DNA of 64,000 nucleotides, taken from positions 7,199,501 to 7,263,500 of the forward strand of contig JAVHKY010000056.1 in NCBI GenBank assembly GCA_035079385.1, in the 5' to 3' direction. The stretch's first letter is position 1. Every line of letters starts with the position of its first letter. The translations under genes and the position numbers were made by a program. Under the pieces are notes generated by a model that had not been told where the DNA came from, ran no database searches, and worked only from the letters and a program-made list of their open reading frames with translations. Of the stretch, positions 1-10,969 are shown piece by piece. This DNA comes from Aspidiotus rigidus. Its lineage: Eukaryota; Arthropoda; Insecta; Hemiptera; Diaspididae.

Positions 1-690
1 TTTTCACATGAGTCTCTTTAGGGAAAAATCGAAATGGCTTCAGAACTCTTGAACCTTTTTTTTTTTAATTGAAATATTCCATATCGACTGTTTCATTTAT
101 AATCACAATACATTATAATATATATTCACAGGGATATTTGATATCCAACTCCGATGTATTTTTGAACACACTGCAAAAGCTAGAGAAAAGAGAAGTAGAA
201 ACGATATGTGATCTCCCAACTAATTAGGGACCTTTGGGTGAAAAATATGAAAAATCCGAAAAAATGTGGTTTGCTAAGAGCTTTCAAAGACGAATCGAAT
301 GAGCTATTAACCATTTCTCTACGTTCAATATTCGCTTCATAATTATTCAAAGTTAACAAAGTCGATTTGTCATCAAAATCAATTTTTACAAAAATCGGCT
401 CTCCTGAAAAATAATGTTTCTCACCCTAAGGTCCCTTTTCTGTTGGGAGGTCACATATACTGCTTTCTCAATAATTGATGTTAACGAACGCGATAAATTT
501 TTCGTATTTAATTATAATTTAGCATGTATAAAATTGAAAATGCCTCATTCAGTCGTATATACCCTACAGTATATACCCAGTACAATTTTTTGTCGAGCGT
601 TCGCTTTTAATTAATTCACTCTCTTTACTTTCACAATACGACCCTACAGTCTTAGAGTTTAGTCTATCAAACTTTCTACTCGAATCTTAT
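1..690. other. AT-rich sequence, nothing recognised
   Basis: No reading frame with a recognisable domain, no clear repeat unit and no RNA gene was seen. Short frames here have no family features. Confidence 0.5.
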
Positions 691-1200
691 TCATATGAGA
701 TTATTCTCAGGGAAGAAACAATGCAGAAGTGTGATATGTATTAAACGCGAAAGACGAATACTCCGATGCGACGTGGAGTAAAGCATGCAAACCGCAGAAA
801 CGGAGTATTCGTCTTTCGCGTTTATTATGGATAGCCGTAACTTGAAGGAAGGGATTTGTTTAATAATGTGATACGTATTCTCATTAATAGAGTGGCGAAC
901 GATTTCAATAAGTTCGAGGGCTAACCGTCGACGGAAAGAGTTCTCACAGTGGAGCAAGACGGCTTGTTGGAGATCAAATTTATGATCGAAATCCGGAATG
1001 TGTTCACCATAAGCCTTTTTTTTTTCTTTTTTTTTTCTTTTGGAGATGGGTAGTAATGACTTTATCACGATGTTCTTGAACTCTAGTACAAAATTGCCGG
1101 CTTGTCTGAAGGGCCTAAGGAGATGAGTGATTTCAGAGGAAAGCTTCCCTGAATAGGGTAAACAAACCCATTTAACTTTCCTCCTAGAGGGAGTGATACT
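691..1200 (-). pseudogene. Penelope-like element fragment (RT-EN linker plus GIY-YIG end)
   Basis: Minus-strand frames read like the C-terminal part of a Penelope-like element (PLE). From about 1200 to 1090 the linker reads PYSGKLSSEITHLLRPFR, matching the phrase PFLGKFSSELSRVLRPF in the PLE copy at 31.4 kb. It is followed directly by TSRQFCTRVQEHRDKV and, after a frame change near 1060, by FRRRLALELIEIVRH, both typical of the GIY-YIG endonuclease that cuts target DNA for these retroelements. The GIY-YIG core itself (the GVY and YIG strands) is missing between RPFR and TSRQF, so an internal deletion plus at least one frameshift is inferred. A 24-bp perfect inverted repeat lies in its 3' part. 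It is a dead fragment. Confidence 0.7.
742..824. repeat. Perfect 24-bp inverted repeat (hairpin)
   Basis: Bases 742-765 are the exact reverse complement of 801-824 (arm begins TAAACGCGAAAGACG), with a 35-base loop. It could be a small foldback element in the PLE fragment. No clear target duplication was found. Confidence 0.75.
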
Positions 1201-1209
1201 CGCTCCGAG

Positions 1210-1480
1210 GGAGAGAAGTGATAGAATCTAAAGCTTCGGAAATAAGTTTCTTATTCATTGCGATTTTGGTGAGGATTGAAACAGTTCTATTTCCGGTAGG
1301 TAATAATACTCTAATTACCACTGCAAAGAACTTGAATAAAATCTAGGTATTTGAAATCATAATATTGTAACGTTCCACTAATTACTGGATACAAACGATG
1401 AAGAACATTCACGAATAAAATTACTGTATTGTGATGAAGAACCTCATTCTATTTTTTCAAAATTTTCTCCTCTTGTTAAG
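1210..1480. other. Unassigned spacer
   Basis: AT-rich sequence between the PLE fragment and the family A repeat. No gene or repeat structure recognised. Confidence 0.4.
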
Positions 1481-1499
1481 CTCATTCTTTTTTTATTAT

Positions 1500-3090
1500 T
1501 ACGTGTATTATAATTATAGTCATTCTCGATAGTGAAAACCTTGAGTTTGAATGATTGAGTACCTACTGCAATTTTCTAGTGCTGCGAGCTGGCATTATCT
1601 TGTCTCTTCCTATTTGGTCAGCCGTAGATTACAATACCTATTATCTATAGGTATAGTCATACAATAGATAATCCTTTTTACGAGTGCTACAGTCGCACTT
1701 CTCGTTTTTGTTGTGCTTAGTACATTTTATATTTTTTATTCTCAATATGAACATATAATAAAAGTGTTTAATTCTCGTCTTACAGTATATAATTGATACG
1801 TAGCAGTTTATAGTTGATTTGAGGTGTTTCAGGAGATGGAAATATTATTTACAATTGCCGTTTTTCTATTTTACCGACTTTTCTAGTTAGAAAAGATTGA
1901 CTCATACGTCATTTTTTCATGTATACATAATCGATAGTGGTTCATATTTGATTTGAGGTGTCTCAGGAGATGGGAATATCATTTTCAATTTGGACTAGCT
2001 TCTTTGAGTAAGATTTAAGGTATATTTTTTTTTCTTAATACGTGTGGAAAGGTCGAAACGTGAGGGAAGGAATGAGGGGTTGACTGATGAGTGATTGGTT
2101 GCTTATTCTTTGGCTTAGACATTGGTTTTTTCGTTTTTCGGGACCTCCTTGTATAGCTGGATTCCCAGATGAGGAATCTTGGAGTGGAGTTTGCATAGAA
2201 AATGGTGATGATAACGTGAATACAATTTATGAGTGCACGAGAGGAATATCAGCTGGAGATAGCATTAAGAGATACCAGGAATCCGAGATGATAAAGAATT
2301 GAGCCACTCAGACTCCCTAATGTACAGTGTACTAAACTAAAGAATAACGTATAGGAAAAAGTGATTGTAAAGCTCTTTTTTTTTACCGACTTTTCTAACT
2401 CGAAAAGTGAGGTATTACATCTTTAGCAAGATCGACAGGGGGGAGAAGCAGTCAACTTTCTCGACGCTTTGGAAGCCCTATATTACTTTCAGGATGAAAA
2501 AATTAGTTTTCTTTATATAGGCCTATATTTAGGCTTGAATAAATTTTTTTGTCCGCGGATGCCCTCCAAAATTACTGAATAGATTTTTTCGAGACTTTGA
2601 TAAATTATAGTCTCATATCTGAAGATCGGTACCAACAATTTTTTCGACGATTAATTGATAGAAATTTTTCAGCGCGTTTCCATTTGAGTTAATACAATTC
2701 TGTAGGTTATACGGTCAATCACATTGGGAGCAATCGAAATATCAATTTGCAAAGATCGCAGAAACCGCTGTTATAGCCTCGTAGCGGTTTGGGCAGTGGG
2801 AGGGGGAGTGGTTTTTCTGGAGTCGTTTTGTAGGTTTTAGATGACTCCTAGCCTAAATGAAAACAAAATTCAGGTTTCCTAATTGGATTATAGGTATTTT
2901 TACTCTGTTATCAGTTGATGTGGCGTCATAGTACTGAGTTTTATTGTTCATTGTACAAATATTTGGCTTGATTGACAGGTCATTGGTATCTAATCTAAAG
3001 AGAGGGAGTGACTCTCTCAATGAGTTTTGCATTGTGAGAAGAAAAGTCGTGTACTACTTTTTTTCTCGGAATTAGGAAGTTTGTTTTTCT
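1500..3090 (+). repeat. Interspersed repeat family A, long copy
   Basis: This stretch is repeated elsewhere in the window. Positions 1521-1570 match 63753-63800, 1903-2000 match 63870-63985, and 2311-3070 match 12580-13400 and, reversed, 32880-33430. It carries a recurring short hairpin (TACCGACTTTTC then GAAAAGT) near 1875 and 2383, and ends near GAAAAGTCGTGTAC at about 3040, an imperfect inverted match to the hairpin's start. A small frame at 2087-2302 has no recognisable domain. No transposase is visible, so it is probably a non-autonomous mobile element, class unknown. Confidence 0.7.
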
Positions 3091-3099
3091 CCCTCGAAA

Positions 3100-3294
3100 A
3101 AAAGCACTTGGTTGTTAGGGCATATTATATTTTCATTCGCGGTCACATACTTTATCGGTCATTGTAGACTACAATTCTGAACATCATTCCAAATATAAAT
3201 AATATTGTTACGTGGAAAAAAAAGAGAGAGATGACCAACATTCCAAACATTATATTATTGAGACTATGGTGTACATTACACAGTGTCTTACACA
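3100..3294. other. Left flank of the gypsy element
   Basis: AT-rich sequence with nothing recognised. It ends at the TATA target duplication (3295-3298). Confidence 0.4.
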
Positions 3295-3298
3295 TATA

Positions 3299-3532
3299 AG
3301 TAAGAAAATGAGAGGTTCTTGAAGATAAGAGATTCTTTTCTTGATGTTTATTGTTTTACTGCTATACAACTTATGATTATAATACAGATTGTCGCTCGGA
3401 GGTTGACATGACAGGATATTACTAGGCAATTATTTTAACGTTCGTAGATTCGAGGTTGTTGAAGGCGTTGGTAAATCTTTGATATTATCGAGTCGGTAGA
3501 ATTGACTATAAATACTCAATATTCGTATTACA
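3299..3532 (-). repeat. 3' LTR of the gypsy element
   Basis: 234 bp, differing from 6150-6383 at only two positions (near 3356, T versus C, and near 3471, G versus C). The low divergence implies recent insertion or gene conversion. Confidence 0.93.
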
Positions 3533-3839
3533 CGGCCATACTGACATCAACGGCGTCCCGACGTTGCACTCTAAGAAGGTCTCCTTCATAATTTGAAAAC
3601 TCCGAAGATTATAATTCCTGCGACGATATTGGACGATTCAAATCGAGTAAAGCTTTCTGGTAGAATATTTTCTTTGTCCCTGACACGGCCGTCCTGACGT
3701 ACAATGACGTCCTCGTTATTGAGAAAAACCACTCGGTCATTCTGACTACAAATTGATCTTGTGTTCGCTCGTCGACATATAACACCTTATGGTAGACTTA
3801 TGTACCATAATACATGGTAGATCTTCATTACCATGAGAG

Positions 3840-3930
3840 AAATCACCTTATGGTAAATTTACAGTACCATAATAGATGGTAAATTTTCAGTACCATAATA
3901 GATGGTAAATTTTCAGTACCATAATACCCT
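3840..3930. repeat. 26-bp tandem repeat inside the gypsy element
   Basis: About three units of a 26-bp sequence containing GGTAAATTTTCAGTACC, with weaker copies from 3783. Each unit is partly self-complementary. It lies between the integrase stop and the 3' LTR, where a subterminal or UTR repeat would sit. Function unknown. Confidence 0.7.
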
Positions 3931-4045
3931 ATGCAGTACTGCCTATTAAGAGAACGTTCATTTTAACAATGTGCGAGCGGTTATTTGCCGCGATTTCAAA
4001 GAAATGTGCAGAATTTACATTATTGATTTTGTTTTACATCTTATA

Positions 4046-5390
4046 CTAGCCATCGTAAGCATTAAAAATAAACCACGGTTTGAGATCTTGTGCGGCATAC
4101 TTTCCTTCGTATTTGCGTCCGACGATGTTGGTAACGAGATACCGATCATTAGGAAGGGCTTCTGTTATACGGAAAGGTCCTTTGTATCGTTCTTTGAGCT
4201 TGCGTGTTTCGCCATCAGTAACAATGCTAGAAATGCGCGCTAGGACAAGATCTCCAACGGAGTAGAAGTGTGGCGTTCGTCTTTTTTTGTCAAAGTTTAC
4301 TTTCTGGTTTCGTTGCATTGTTTCAATCCGGGCAATCATATCTTGGCGAACGCGAGTTACATCAATGAGGGGTTCATCGTCCGTCTGAAGAAAAGCCGTA
4401 GCGGCGGCATTGTAGCCGAGGAGAGCTTGCGTCGGCGTAACTCCAGTTGTAGCCGAGATAACGTTGTTGAGGCCAATTTGTACAGTAGGTAGTGTCTCTT
4501 CCCAGTCATCCGTTGTCGTGGTAGCGAGAGCATTATCGATTTGTTTCATTACAATTTCGGCCTGGCCGTTTCCTCTGGGAAGACCAACGGCAATGGTATG
4601 ATGATAAGTGCCGACACTATTGCAAAAGTCGGAGAATTCTTGCAAAAATGATGTACCTCGGTCAGTTATGCATCGCGAGGGTGCCCCAATGACCGCCATT
4701 ATCTCCTTGAATGCTTTGATGGTGGATGCCGCGGTTCGATCTGGTATCGGTTTTAACCAGATAAACTTAGTGAAAGCATCAACGAGGACTAAGATGTAAC
4801 AATTTCCATGTTGAGATTCGTCCAGCTCGCTGTAGAGATCCAAGTGCACTGTGTGAAACGGACGCGCGTGCTTTGGTATTGGATGGAGCATGCCTTCCTT
4901 TGCTCCAACTTTCTTTTTGAAGAAAAGACATGGTATGCAAGCGGTGACGTATTTCTTCACAAATCTTCGCATTCCTGGAAACCAACACTGTCTTGTTAGT
5001 TTTTCGTGCGTCTTGTCAATGCCGGGGTGGCCTGCTTCATCATGATTATGCAGAAGTATTTGCCACCAGCACTCTCGAGGGACGACCCATTTGGGTCCTC
5101 GAGTTGTCTTTCTACATAGTAATCCATTTTGAAGGAGGTAAGGACTTTTGGGTGTCGCATTAGTTTCATAGCGATTGACTATTTCCCGCAGTTCAGCATT
5201 GTTGGTTTGGACGATTTTTCTCCAGTCATCCTCTTCAAAGGTGCGGATGACCAATGCACGAAGTGGTTGCAATGGTGGATTGCGGCTGAGGGCGTCAACA
5301 TGATTCATAGTGCTTCCCGCTCTGTGGACGATTTCAAAATCTAAGCCTTGTAGTTGCATGACCCAGCGAGCGATCCGCCTCGAGTATCAT
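4046..5390 (-). CDS. Gypsy pol fragment: RNase H end plus integrase
   Basis: An open frame of about 437 codons. It starts in the last part of RNase H (IVHRAGSTMNHVDALSR, residues 10-26). A zinc-binding HHCC domain follows at about 104-144 (H in HNHDEAGH, then CIPC), then the integrase catalytic core with D in HLDLYSEL (about 174), D in ITDRGTSF (about 233) and E in GNGQAE (about 268), and a C-terminal GPF motif (YKGPFRI). Integrase inserts reverse-transcribed DNA into the genome. All three catalytic residues and the zinc ligands are present, so the integrase looks intact, which fits the young LTRs. There is no natural start: the frame continues from the deletion junction with gag, in a different phase. 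No chromodomain was seen. Confidence 0.93.
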
Positions 5391-6129
5391 TTCCCAATCC
5401 TCCGCAGATCATCTCAACTATTTGACCGTCGGATAAACAGATTGGCAATTGTTGGATTGCAGCCAACTTCCGGTAGACGTATTGAAAGTATGGGGTTTGG
5501 GGCGTATGCTTGAATTCCATGACTTTCAGAAGCTCGTCGTGCAGATCCGTTTTCCTTTGAAAATTCGACTTCAGAATGGCAGTCCACTCATCCCAAGTGT
5601 GTTCGATATCTTTTCGACTCTCGTACCATTCTTTGGCAACTCCTGTCAGCCGGCTGAGAGCAAAGTGTGATATTGTGCGGTCAGCCCAAGCATAAATTCG
5701 TGCAAGTGTGTTGACTCGGTGAATCTATTCTTCAATTTTTGAGGCGGTTGGGTCAAATAGTGGAATCTGTTCTCTGATGCTTGGTAATAAAGATTCTATT
5801 GGCGTTGTCACTGACAGGCTCGGCGTTGTTGGTAAGTATTCAATGGAACTGGTTGGAAGCAACGACACCCTGTTGTTGATTCCCACAGATGGATCTATAG
5901 GTGCACTTTCAGTAGTCGCGGTAGTTTGGTGTTGATCAATCAGGTCAGTGACAAGATGTGCCAGAGGGTGGTTATTGGTAGGTCCTTGGCCGCAAGTACT
6001 TCTCCTTCGCGTATGCACCAGAGGATGGTTGGCAGTGGTTTCTTGGCCGCGAGTAGTTCTCCTTCGCGTGTTGACAACTGGAACAGCTCGACTGCGCGCA
6101 CGCGTTAGTCTTTGTCGCGTGGGTGGCAT
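5375..6129 (-). pseudogene. Gypsy gag remnant
   Basis: The ATG at 6129 lies just inside the 5' LTR. The first 134 residues are rich in Arg and Thr and contain a near-duplicate block (RRRTTRGQETTANHPL, then RRRSTCGQGPTNNHPL). An in-frame TAG at 5725-5727 interrupts the frame. It then continues through a capsid-like helical region (WADRTISHFALSRLTG, AKEWYESRK, and a FQRKTDLHDELLK segment), as in Ty3/gypsy Gag. The frame then meets the deletion junction into RNase H. Gag would form the particle that packages element RNA. The stop and truncation make this copy non-functional. Confidence 0.8.
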
Positions 6130-6149
6130 GGTTGCAATCCCACTTCTGA

Positions 6150-6383
6150 AGTAAGAAAATGAGAGGTTCTTGAAGATAAGAGATTCTTTTCTTGATGTTT
6201 ATTGTTTCACTGCTATACAACTTATGATTATAATACAGATTGTCGCTCGGAGGTTGACATGACAGGATATTACTAGGCAATTATTTTAACGTTCGTAGAT
6301 TCGAGGTTGTTGAAGGCGTTCGTAAATCTTTGATATTATCGAGTCGGTAGAATTGACTATAAATACTCAATATTCGTATTACA
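6150..6383 (-). repeat. 5' LTR of the gypsy element
   Basis: 234 bp, about 99% identical to 3299-3532, immediately followed on the minus strand by a short leader and the gag ATG. The right flank is TATA (6384-6387). Confidence 0.93.
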
Positions 6384-6439
6384 TATATCGTGCACAGTAT
6401 TACCATTGCTATATAAAATATATGACAAATATTAACACC

Positions 6440-6715
6440 GTTGAGAAAATTCCTCATTTTGTGTTGAATAAAATAAAATTTAGATTTCCTTATTAGATTA
6501 AGGATACCTATACTTTTATTCTGTTACCAGTTTGATGTGACGTGACGCTGATAGACTTTATTAACTATGAGTGTTTATTCTACAAAATATCTGTCTTGAT
6601 TGAATTGCAGATTGGTATTTATTATTCTGAATAGTGGGAGTGACTCTTTTATGGAGTTTCTGAATGTGTGAGAGTAGTGTGAGTGTTTCTGTTTCTGTTT
6701 TTTTTTTTTTTTTTT
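6440..6715 (+). repeat. Family A repeat, 3' part
   Basis: Diverged match to the 3' part of family A as seen at 13190-13400: Leu-rich-like AT text followed by the GGGAGTGACTC block and a GTGTGAG end. It finishes in a poly-T run at about 6700-6717. Confidence 0.65.
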
Positions 6716-6719
6716 TTCT

Positions 6720-7599
6720 TCTCGCCATTTGCTATAATGTAATATGTATGATAATGTGACTACGACGATAGGATAAAAAAAATCCTTCTCCTAGCTTCGT
6801 CGGTGATATCATGGCTCGTGTTACTCGTATCAAAATATTATGAAGGAAAAATAAGAAGTAGGTATAACGAGCTCCTTCACATCTTTTCACAAAATTTTTC
6901 GCCTCGTAAATACTATCTGTTTGTAGAATATAAAAAGGAAGGAAAACGTTACAACGTTACTTATATACTTCAGACGTAAGGATGGTATTCATCATTTCCA
7001 TTTCATTATTATTCATCTTCGTAAGCCTACATCATATTGCATCGCATTCAATGTATCGTTTACCCCCCCTATTTCATCTGTGCAAGTAGATACAGAATAT
7101 TGTATTTTTGTACGTATAACGTCGCGTTAGCTCTCTTTCTTTTCTATACCTCTATGAACCAATATTTGAATTTCTCCTTGCGGTAAGTCATGTTCTCATG
7201 ATAGCCTAGAGTGAGTTCGTCAGATGGTGCTGCACCAAACTATAATCACTGATATGTACACCTAATATTTCAACATACATTATGGTGGCTTAATACACGA
7301 TAGTCGATAATATTATCTCTTACATCAGTATTTTATTTTTCCCATGAAAAGTCCGGAAAATTCTTGTTACCGATTCAATTTGTTGGAGATTTGTGTACGT
7401 TAAAAATCGTGATAATCAACATTAAAATCAGTTATAAGTTGTACCTATTTCACGTAATTGTACACACACACACGTTAACGCTTTCCTTTGAACTCCATAT
7501 TACGCTTGCGCTGTCTAGATGTGATCGAACGAGAGAGAGAGAAGTATAGTAATCGTACAGTACTATGTTAACAAATGTTCTCGATTGTCTCATTACGAT
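6720..7599. other. Unassigned AT-rich stretch
   Basis: Contains short simple repeats (CA at about 7461-7472, GA at about 7531-7542). No gene or domain recognised. Confidence 0.4.
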
Positions 7600-8181
7600 T
7601 CCCAAATTTCGCTTGGCACTTATTAAAACTTGTTGCAGATGATGACTAAAATAAAATTTAACTTCTGATCGAATCGTACGCCCAAATCTTTCATTTGCTC
7701 AAACTCCTCCAGCACCTCCCCTTTTACATAATAGGTAGTTTCAACTCTTTCACTTTTACAAGTGTACGTAATTTTTTTGCATTTATCCACGTTCAACGGT
7801 AGACAGTTTTCCTCGCTCCATTCCGTCACTCTATCAAGATCCTGCTGCAGTATTTAAATTACTGTCATGACAACATCTTATTTCCTCGAAAATCTTCATT
7901 CATCGGCGTATAGTAAATAGTGAGAATGTTGTAGCTGTTCATGAATGTCAGAAACGTACAGAAGGAATAGGTATGGACCTAATACTGACCCCTGCGGTAC
8001 ACCGGAGGAACTGTCGAAATGCCGAGACTGAGCATTCCTGAACATAACATATATTGCTTTCTCTGCCACAGGTACGAACGAAACAGTTCCACGAGGGCAT
8101 CCGAGAAACCCAACACATCCAGTTTTATTAATAATCTGTTGTGATTCACTTTATCGAATGCCTTCGCAAAATCTGTGTATA
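7600..8181 (-). pseudogene. Non-LTR retrotransposon RT fragment, C-terminal half
   Basis: On the minus strand, broken frames read FAKAFDKVNHNRLLIKL (RT motif with the first catalytic Asp region), then VLGP...LFLLYVSDIHEQLQ, then TEWSEENCLPLNVDKCK and EQMKDLGVRFDQKLNF. This is the order found in jockey/CR1-type reverse transcriptases, which copy element RNA at the target site. The catalytic YADD region is damaged (LLYADE). Several frameshifts are needed to join the pieces. It continues at 9563-9990 beyond an inserted element. Confidence 0.8.
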
Positions 8182-8439
8182 ATTATGTTACGGTTAATGT
8201 GGGTTTTTCGTCATCACTGCGCGTGTTTTCGGTCGCGTCGGGCGTGGTAGCGTTTTACGGCGAGAGTGTGCGCATGCAGGCAACGTTCAAGTAGCGCCGC
8301 CGTACACCGCTCGGCCACGAGACGTTGCTTGCTAATACGATGTATTTTGTACGTGACAACTCGTATGGGTGTTTACGTGTGTACTTTGTCTTCGTATGTC
8401 TTTTCATATTTCTCTTCTTGTACTTAGTACCTACTGTAA

Positions 8440-9250
8440 TTTAATTTTTTTTATTTATTTATGGTTTCTCCCTGAGTCTAATTTAAATGTTGATTCCATC
8501 AATTTATAATGGTTTCTTCCTTAGCCTAATTCAAATTTTGACTCTATCAATTTTTCATGGTTTCTTTCTCAGTCTACCTAATTGGAACATATTTATTCCA
8601 TCAATTTTTTTATGGTTTCTCCCTCGGTCTAATTCAAATGTTGATTTCATCAATTTTTTATGGTTTCTTCCTTAGTCTAATTCAAATTTTGAATCTATCA
8701 ATTTTTCATGGTTTCTTTCTCAGTCTAATTGAAACATATTGATTCCATCATTTTTTTTATCGTTTCTTCCTTGGTCTAACTCAAATGTTGATTCTATCAA
8801 TCTATTTATGGTTTCTCCCTGAGTCTAATTTAAATGTTGATTCCATCAATTTATAATGGTTTCTTCCTTAGTCTAATTCAAATTTTGACTCTATCAATTT
8901 TTCATGGTTTCTTTCTCAGTCTACCTAATTGGAACATATTTATTCCATCAATTTTTTTATGGTTTCTCCCTCGGTCTAATTCAAATGTTGATTTCATCAA
9001 TTTTTTATGGTTTCTTCCTTAGTCTAATTCAAATTTTGAATCTATCAATTTTTCATGGTTTCTTTCTCAGTCTAATTGAAACATATTGATTCCATCATTT
9101 TTTTTATCGTTTCTTCCTTGGTCTAACTCAAATGTTGATTCTATCAATCTATTTATGGTTTCTCCCTGAGTCTAATTTAAATGTTGATTCCATCAATTTA
9201 TAATGGTTTCTTCCCTAGTCTAATTCGAATTTTGAATCTATCAATAACTC
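8440..9250 (+). repeat. Nested tandem repeat: ~50-bp units in a 347-bp higher-order unit
   Basis: The 347-bp block from about 8450 is repeated almost exactly from about 8797 and begins a third time near 9145. Each block is built of about seven diverged ~50-bp subunits of the form ATGGTTTCTTCCTTAGTC, TAATTCAAAT, then CTATCAATTT. The high identity between blocks and lower identity between subunits is the hallmark of higher-order tandem amplification. The open frames through it are artefacts of the repeat. Confidence 0.93.
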
Positions 9251-9400
9251 AAATTAATGTTGATTCTATCGATCTATTTATAGGTTCTTCCAAAATCGTA
9301 ATTTAAAGATAAAAATTAAAACTTTTGATCAAAAGAATTGTATTAATTTTCTACATAATTCTGAATAAAAAAAATTTCATCCTCCCCAAAAAAGTGAGGA

Positions 9401-9480
9401 TCTTGAGCGGGGCTCGAACCAGGGTAAAAAGGAGAAAAGTCGTCATTTTAAAGGAAACATATACGGCCAGCAACGCTTAC
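9401..9480 (-). other. tRNA-like B-box region, possible SINE fragment
   Basis: On the minus strand GGTTCGAGCCC (9410-9420) matches a Pol III B-box. A weak A-box-like TGGCCGTATATG lies about 40-50 bases upstream. No complete tRNA cloverleaf is evident. Confidence 0.3.
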
Positions 9481-9562
9481 GCGTATGTACGCGTGCTTCA
9501 GCGTTGTAATTGCCGCGCTTACGTACTTTAACCAAATACTCACTTTAACCGTGACATTATGT

Positions 9563-9990
9563 AACATCAATTTGGGAAAGGATCAGCTGATCAAATATCT
9601 GCTTGATGTGGTAAGTTAATTCCTTTAAGTTTGTTTTACCGACTTTCCCCCCATAAAGTCATGCTGCTCCGATGGAATTAGGTGTCTGGTTTGGGGGCGT
9701 AGTGCGTGAAAGAGTGTCGATTCAAAAATTTTCGCCAGAATCGGTGGTATTGAAATCGGTCTGTAGTTCGTGACTTCTCGGACGTCGAGCGGTCTTTGGA
9801 ATGGGTGTAACCTTTGATACTACCCAAGAACGGGGATATAATCGATTTTTCAGAATTGTTGCTGTTAAATTTAAATTGAGTACCACCTATTGCTTACTGT
9901 AGATTAGTGGTTTTGGCAAGGTAACGCCCTCTCTTATTTTGCTCCTTACGCGATTAATAAATGAGAATAAATTGGAAGTGTTGCCTTTTT
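9563..9990 (-). pseudogene. Non-LTR RT fragment, N-terminal half
   Basis: Minus-strand pieces in several frames read VTNYRPISIPPILAKIFES (RT motif 2) and LKELTYHIKQIFDQLILSQI, which leads directly into the FAKAFDK motif found across the insertion at 8181. This supports one older RT copy split by the 1.37-kb element. Multiple frameshifts and stops. Confidence 0.7.
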
Positions 9991-10690
9991 TACACTATAA
10001 ATCAGTATATTCCTTGATGTGTTGTGAAATGTAGGTACCCAGAGGAGACCAGGTGAAAGTAGGCAATTTCCCTTCCATATTTCATTCCTCCTCCCCCCGT
10101 TTCAGATGATTAAAAATAGTTTACAAGTACCAACTTCCAATCACAACGAAAAAATTGGGCTATTGTTATCCTTTTAAATGTTTTCAACTTTCCAGGGGAC
10201 AATTAAAAACAATATTAGCCGTAGCCAAATTACTCTTGCAAATACGATATGCTGTCGCCAAAATAATTACATTTTTAAAATTTCCAACTTTTCTTAGAGA
10301 CACGTACAACTGTTCGTGAGTAAAGGTCAACATCAGCAACATCGAGATTTATTTATTGTGAAAGCACCTGTTAATCAAATTGAAAATTAACGCTTCAAAA
10401 TTTCAACTCTTAATATTCCAGCTGTAAATTTAAAAATTACGCTTGGAATTCGTATGTTTAATTTCAGTCACTTCATAAAAACCTGCCTAGCTATAAAAAA
10501 GATCGACAATACTGGAGAAAGTCAGAGGGCGCATAGAAATAATATTACAAAATCATTTATTGCAGCTAACAAGCACTCTACCAATACAGGCCGTCGCCAA
10601 CAGTGTAACTCAGTAACAGGATTATTCTACTTATGACGGAAAAAATAAATGAAACAACTGGCTGGATCTTTTTTTCATTTTTTTATTTTT
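9991..10690. other. Unassigned AT-rich stretch
   Basis: No recognisable gene, RNA or repeat. The short frame at 10454-10636 has no family features. Confidence 0.4.
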
Positions 10691-10704
10691 ATTAGTGGTA
10701 CCTA

Positions 10705-10853
10705 CAGGGTCGGCACTTTTTCATTTTTCCGGTCGGTGCAAACTCAAAATTCTAGTAATTAATGGAAAGAAAAATAAAAAATACCCTCCGTAGGTGCTGG
10801 GAGTTTTCAGCAGGTGCAAGTGCACGGTTGCACCACCATGTTCGCCGGCCCTG
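10705..10853. mobile_element. hAT-type MITE, 149 bp
   Basis: Ends CAGGGTCGGC and GCCGGCCCTG are perfect 10-bp inverted repeats. The 8-bp sequence GGTACCTA is duplicated exactly on both sides (10697-10704 and 10854-10861). CAGGG ends with an 8-bp TSD are the signature of hAT elements. No coding capacity. Confidence 0.9.
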
Positions 10854-10969
10854 GGTACCTATATAGCCTTGCGGCTATAATCACACAAATTAACAGTTTG
10901 GTTCCTTACATAATTTTATAGTACAGGTGTAGGGTTCATTATAATTTATCCACAAGTTTATTTTTTCGA

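Larger units (their letters stand above)
3299..6383 (-). mobile_element. Ty3/gypsy LTR retrotransposon, internally deleted
   Basis: A 3.1-kb element on the minus strand bounded by two 234-bp LTRs and flanked by TATA on both sides (3295-3298 and 6384-6387). The 5' LTR is 6150-6383 and the 3' LTR 3299-3532. Inside, in transcription order, are a gag remnant and then the end of RNase H plus integrase. Protease, RT and most of RNase H are absent, because gag runs straight into RNase H near 5375-5390. A short TATA target and LTR ends near AGTAA/TTACA recall the insect gypsy group (family knowledge). It cannot be autonomous but could in principle be mobilised in trans, since both LTRs survive. Confidence 0.92.
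8189..9555. mobile_element. TIR DNA element with internal satellite, inserted in the RT fragment
   Basis: A 1.37-kb insertion that splits the RT fragment. The ends form inverted repeats: the left begins TACGGTTAATGTGGG and the reverse complement of the right reads TCACGGTTAAAGTGAG. ATTATGT flanks both sides (8182-8188 and 9556-9562). No transposase is present, so it is non-autonomous. TSD length (7, or 8 with a mismatch) and end type suggest hAT-like, but that is inference. The interior holds a GC-richer left part (8220-8400), nested tandem repeats and a tRNA-like B-box. Confidence 0.75.

Noticed and set aside
2082..2302. CTGATGA (2084-2090) as a hammerhead core, and the 71-codon frame
   Set aside because: No GAAA box or stem II follows, and the frame has no recognisable domain; it lies in family A.
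8487..9089. Four repeated ~61-codon frames
   Set aside because: Identical at 347-bp spacing because of the tandem repeat; no protein features.
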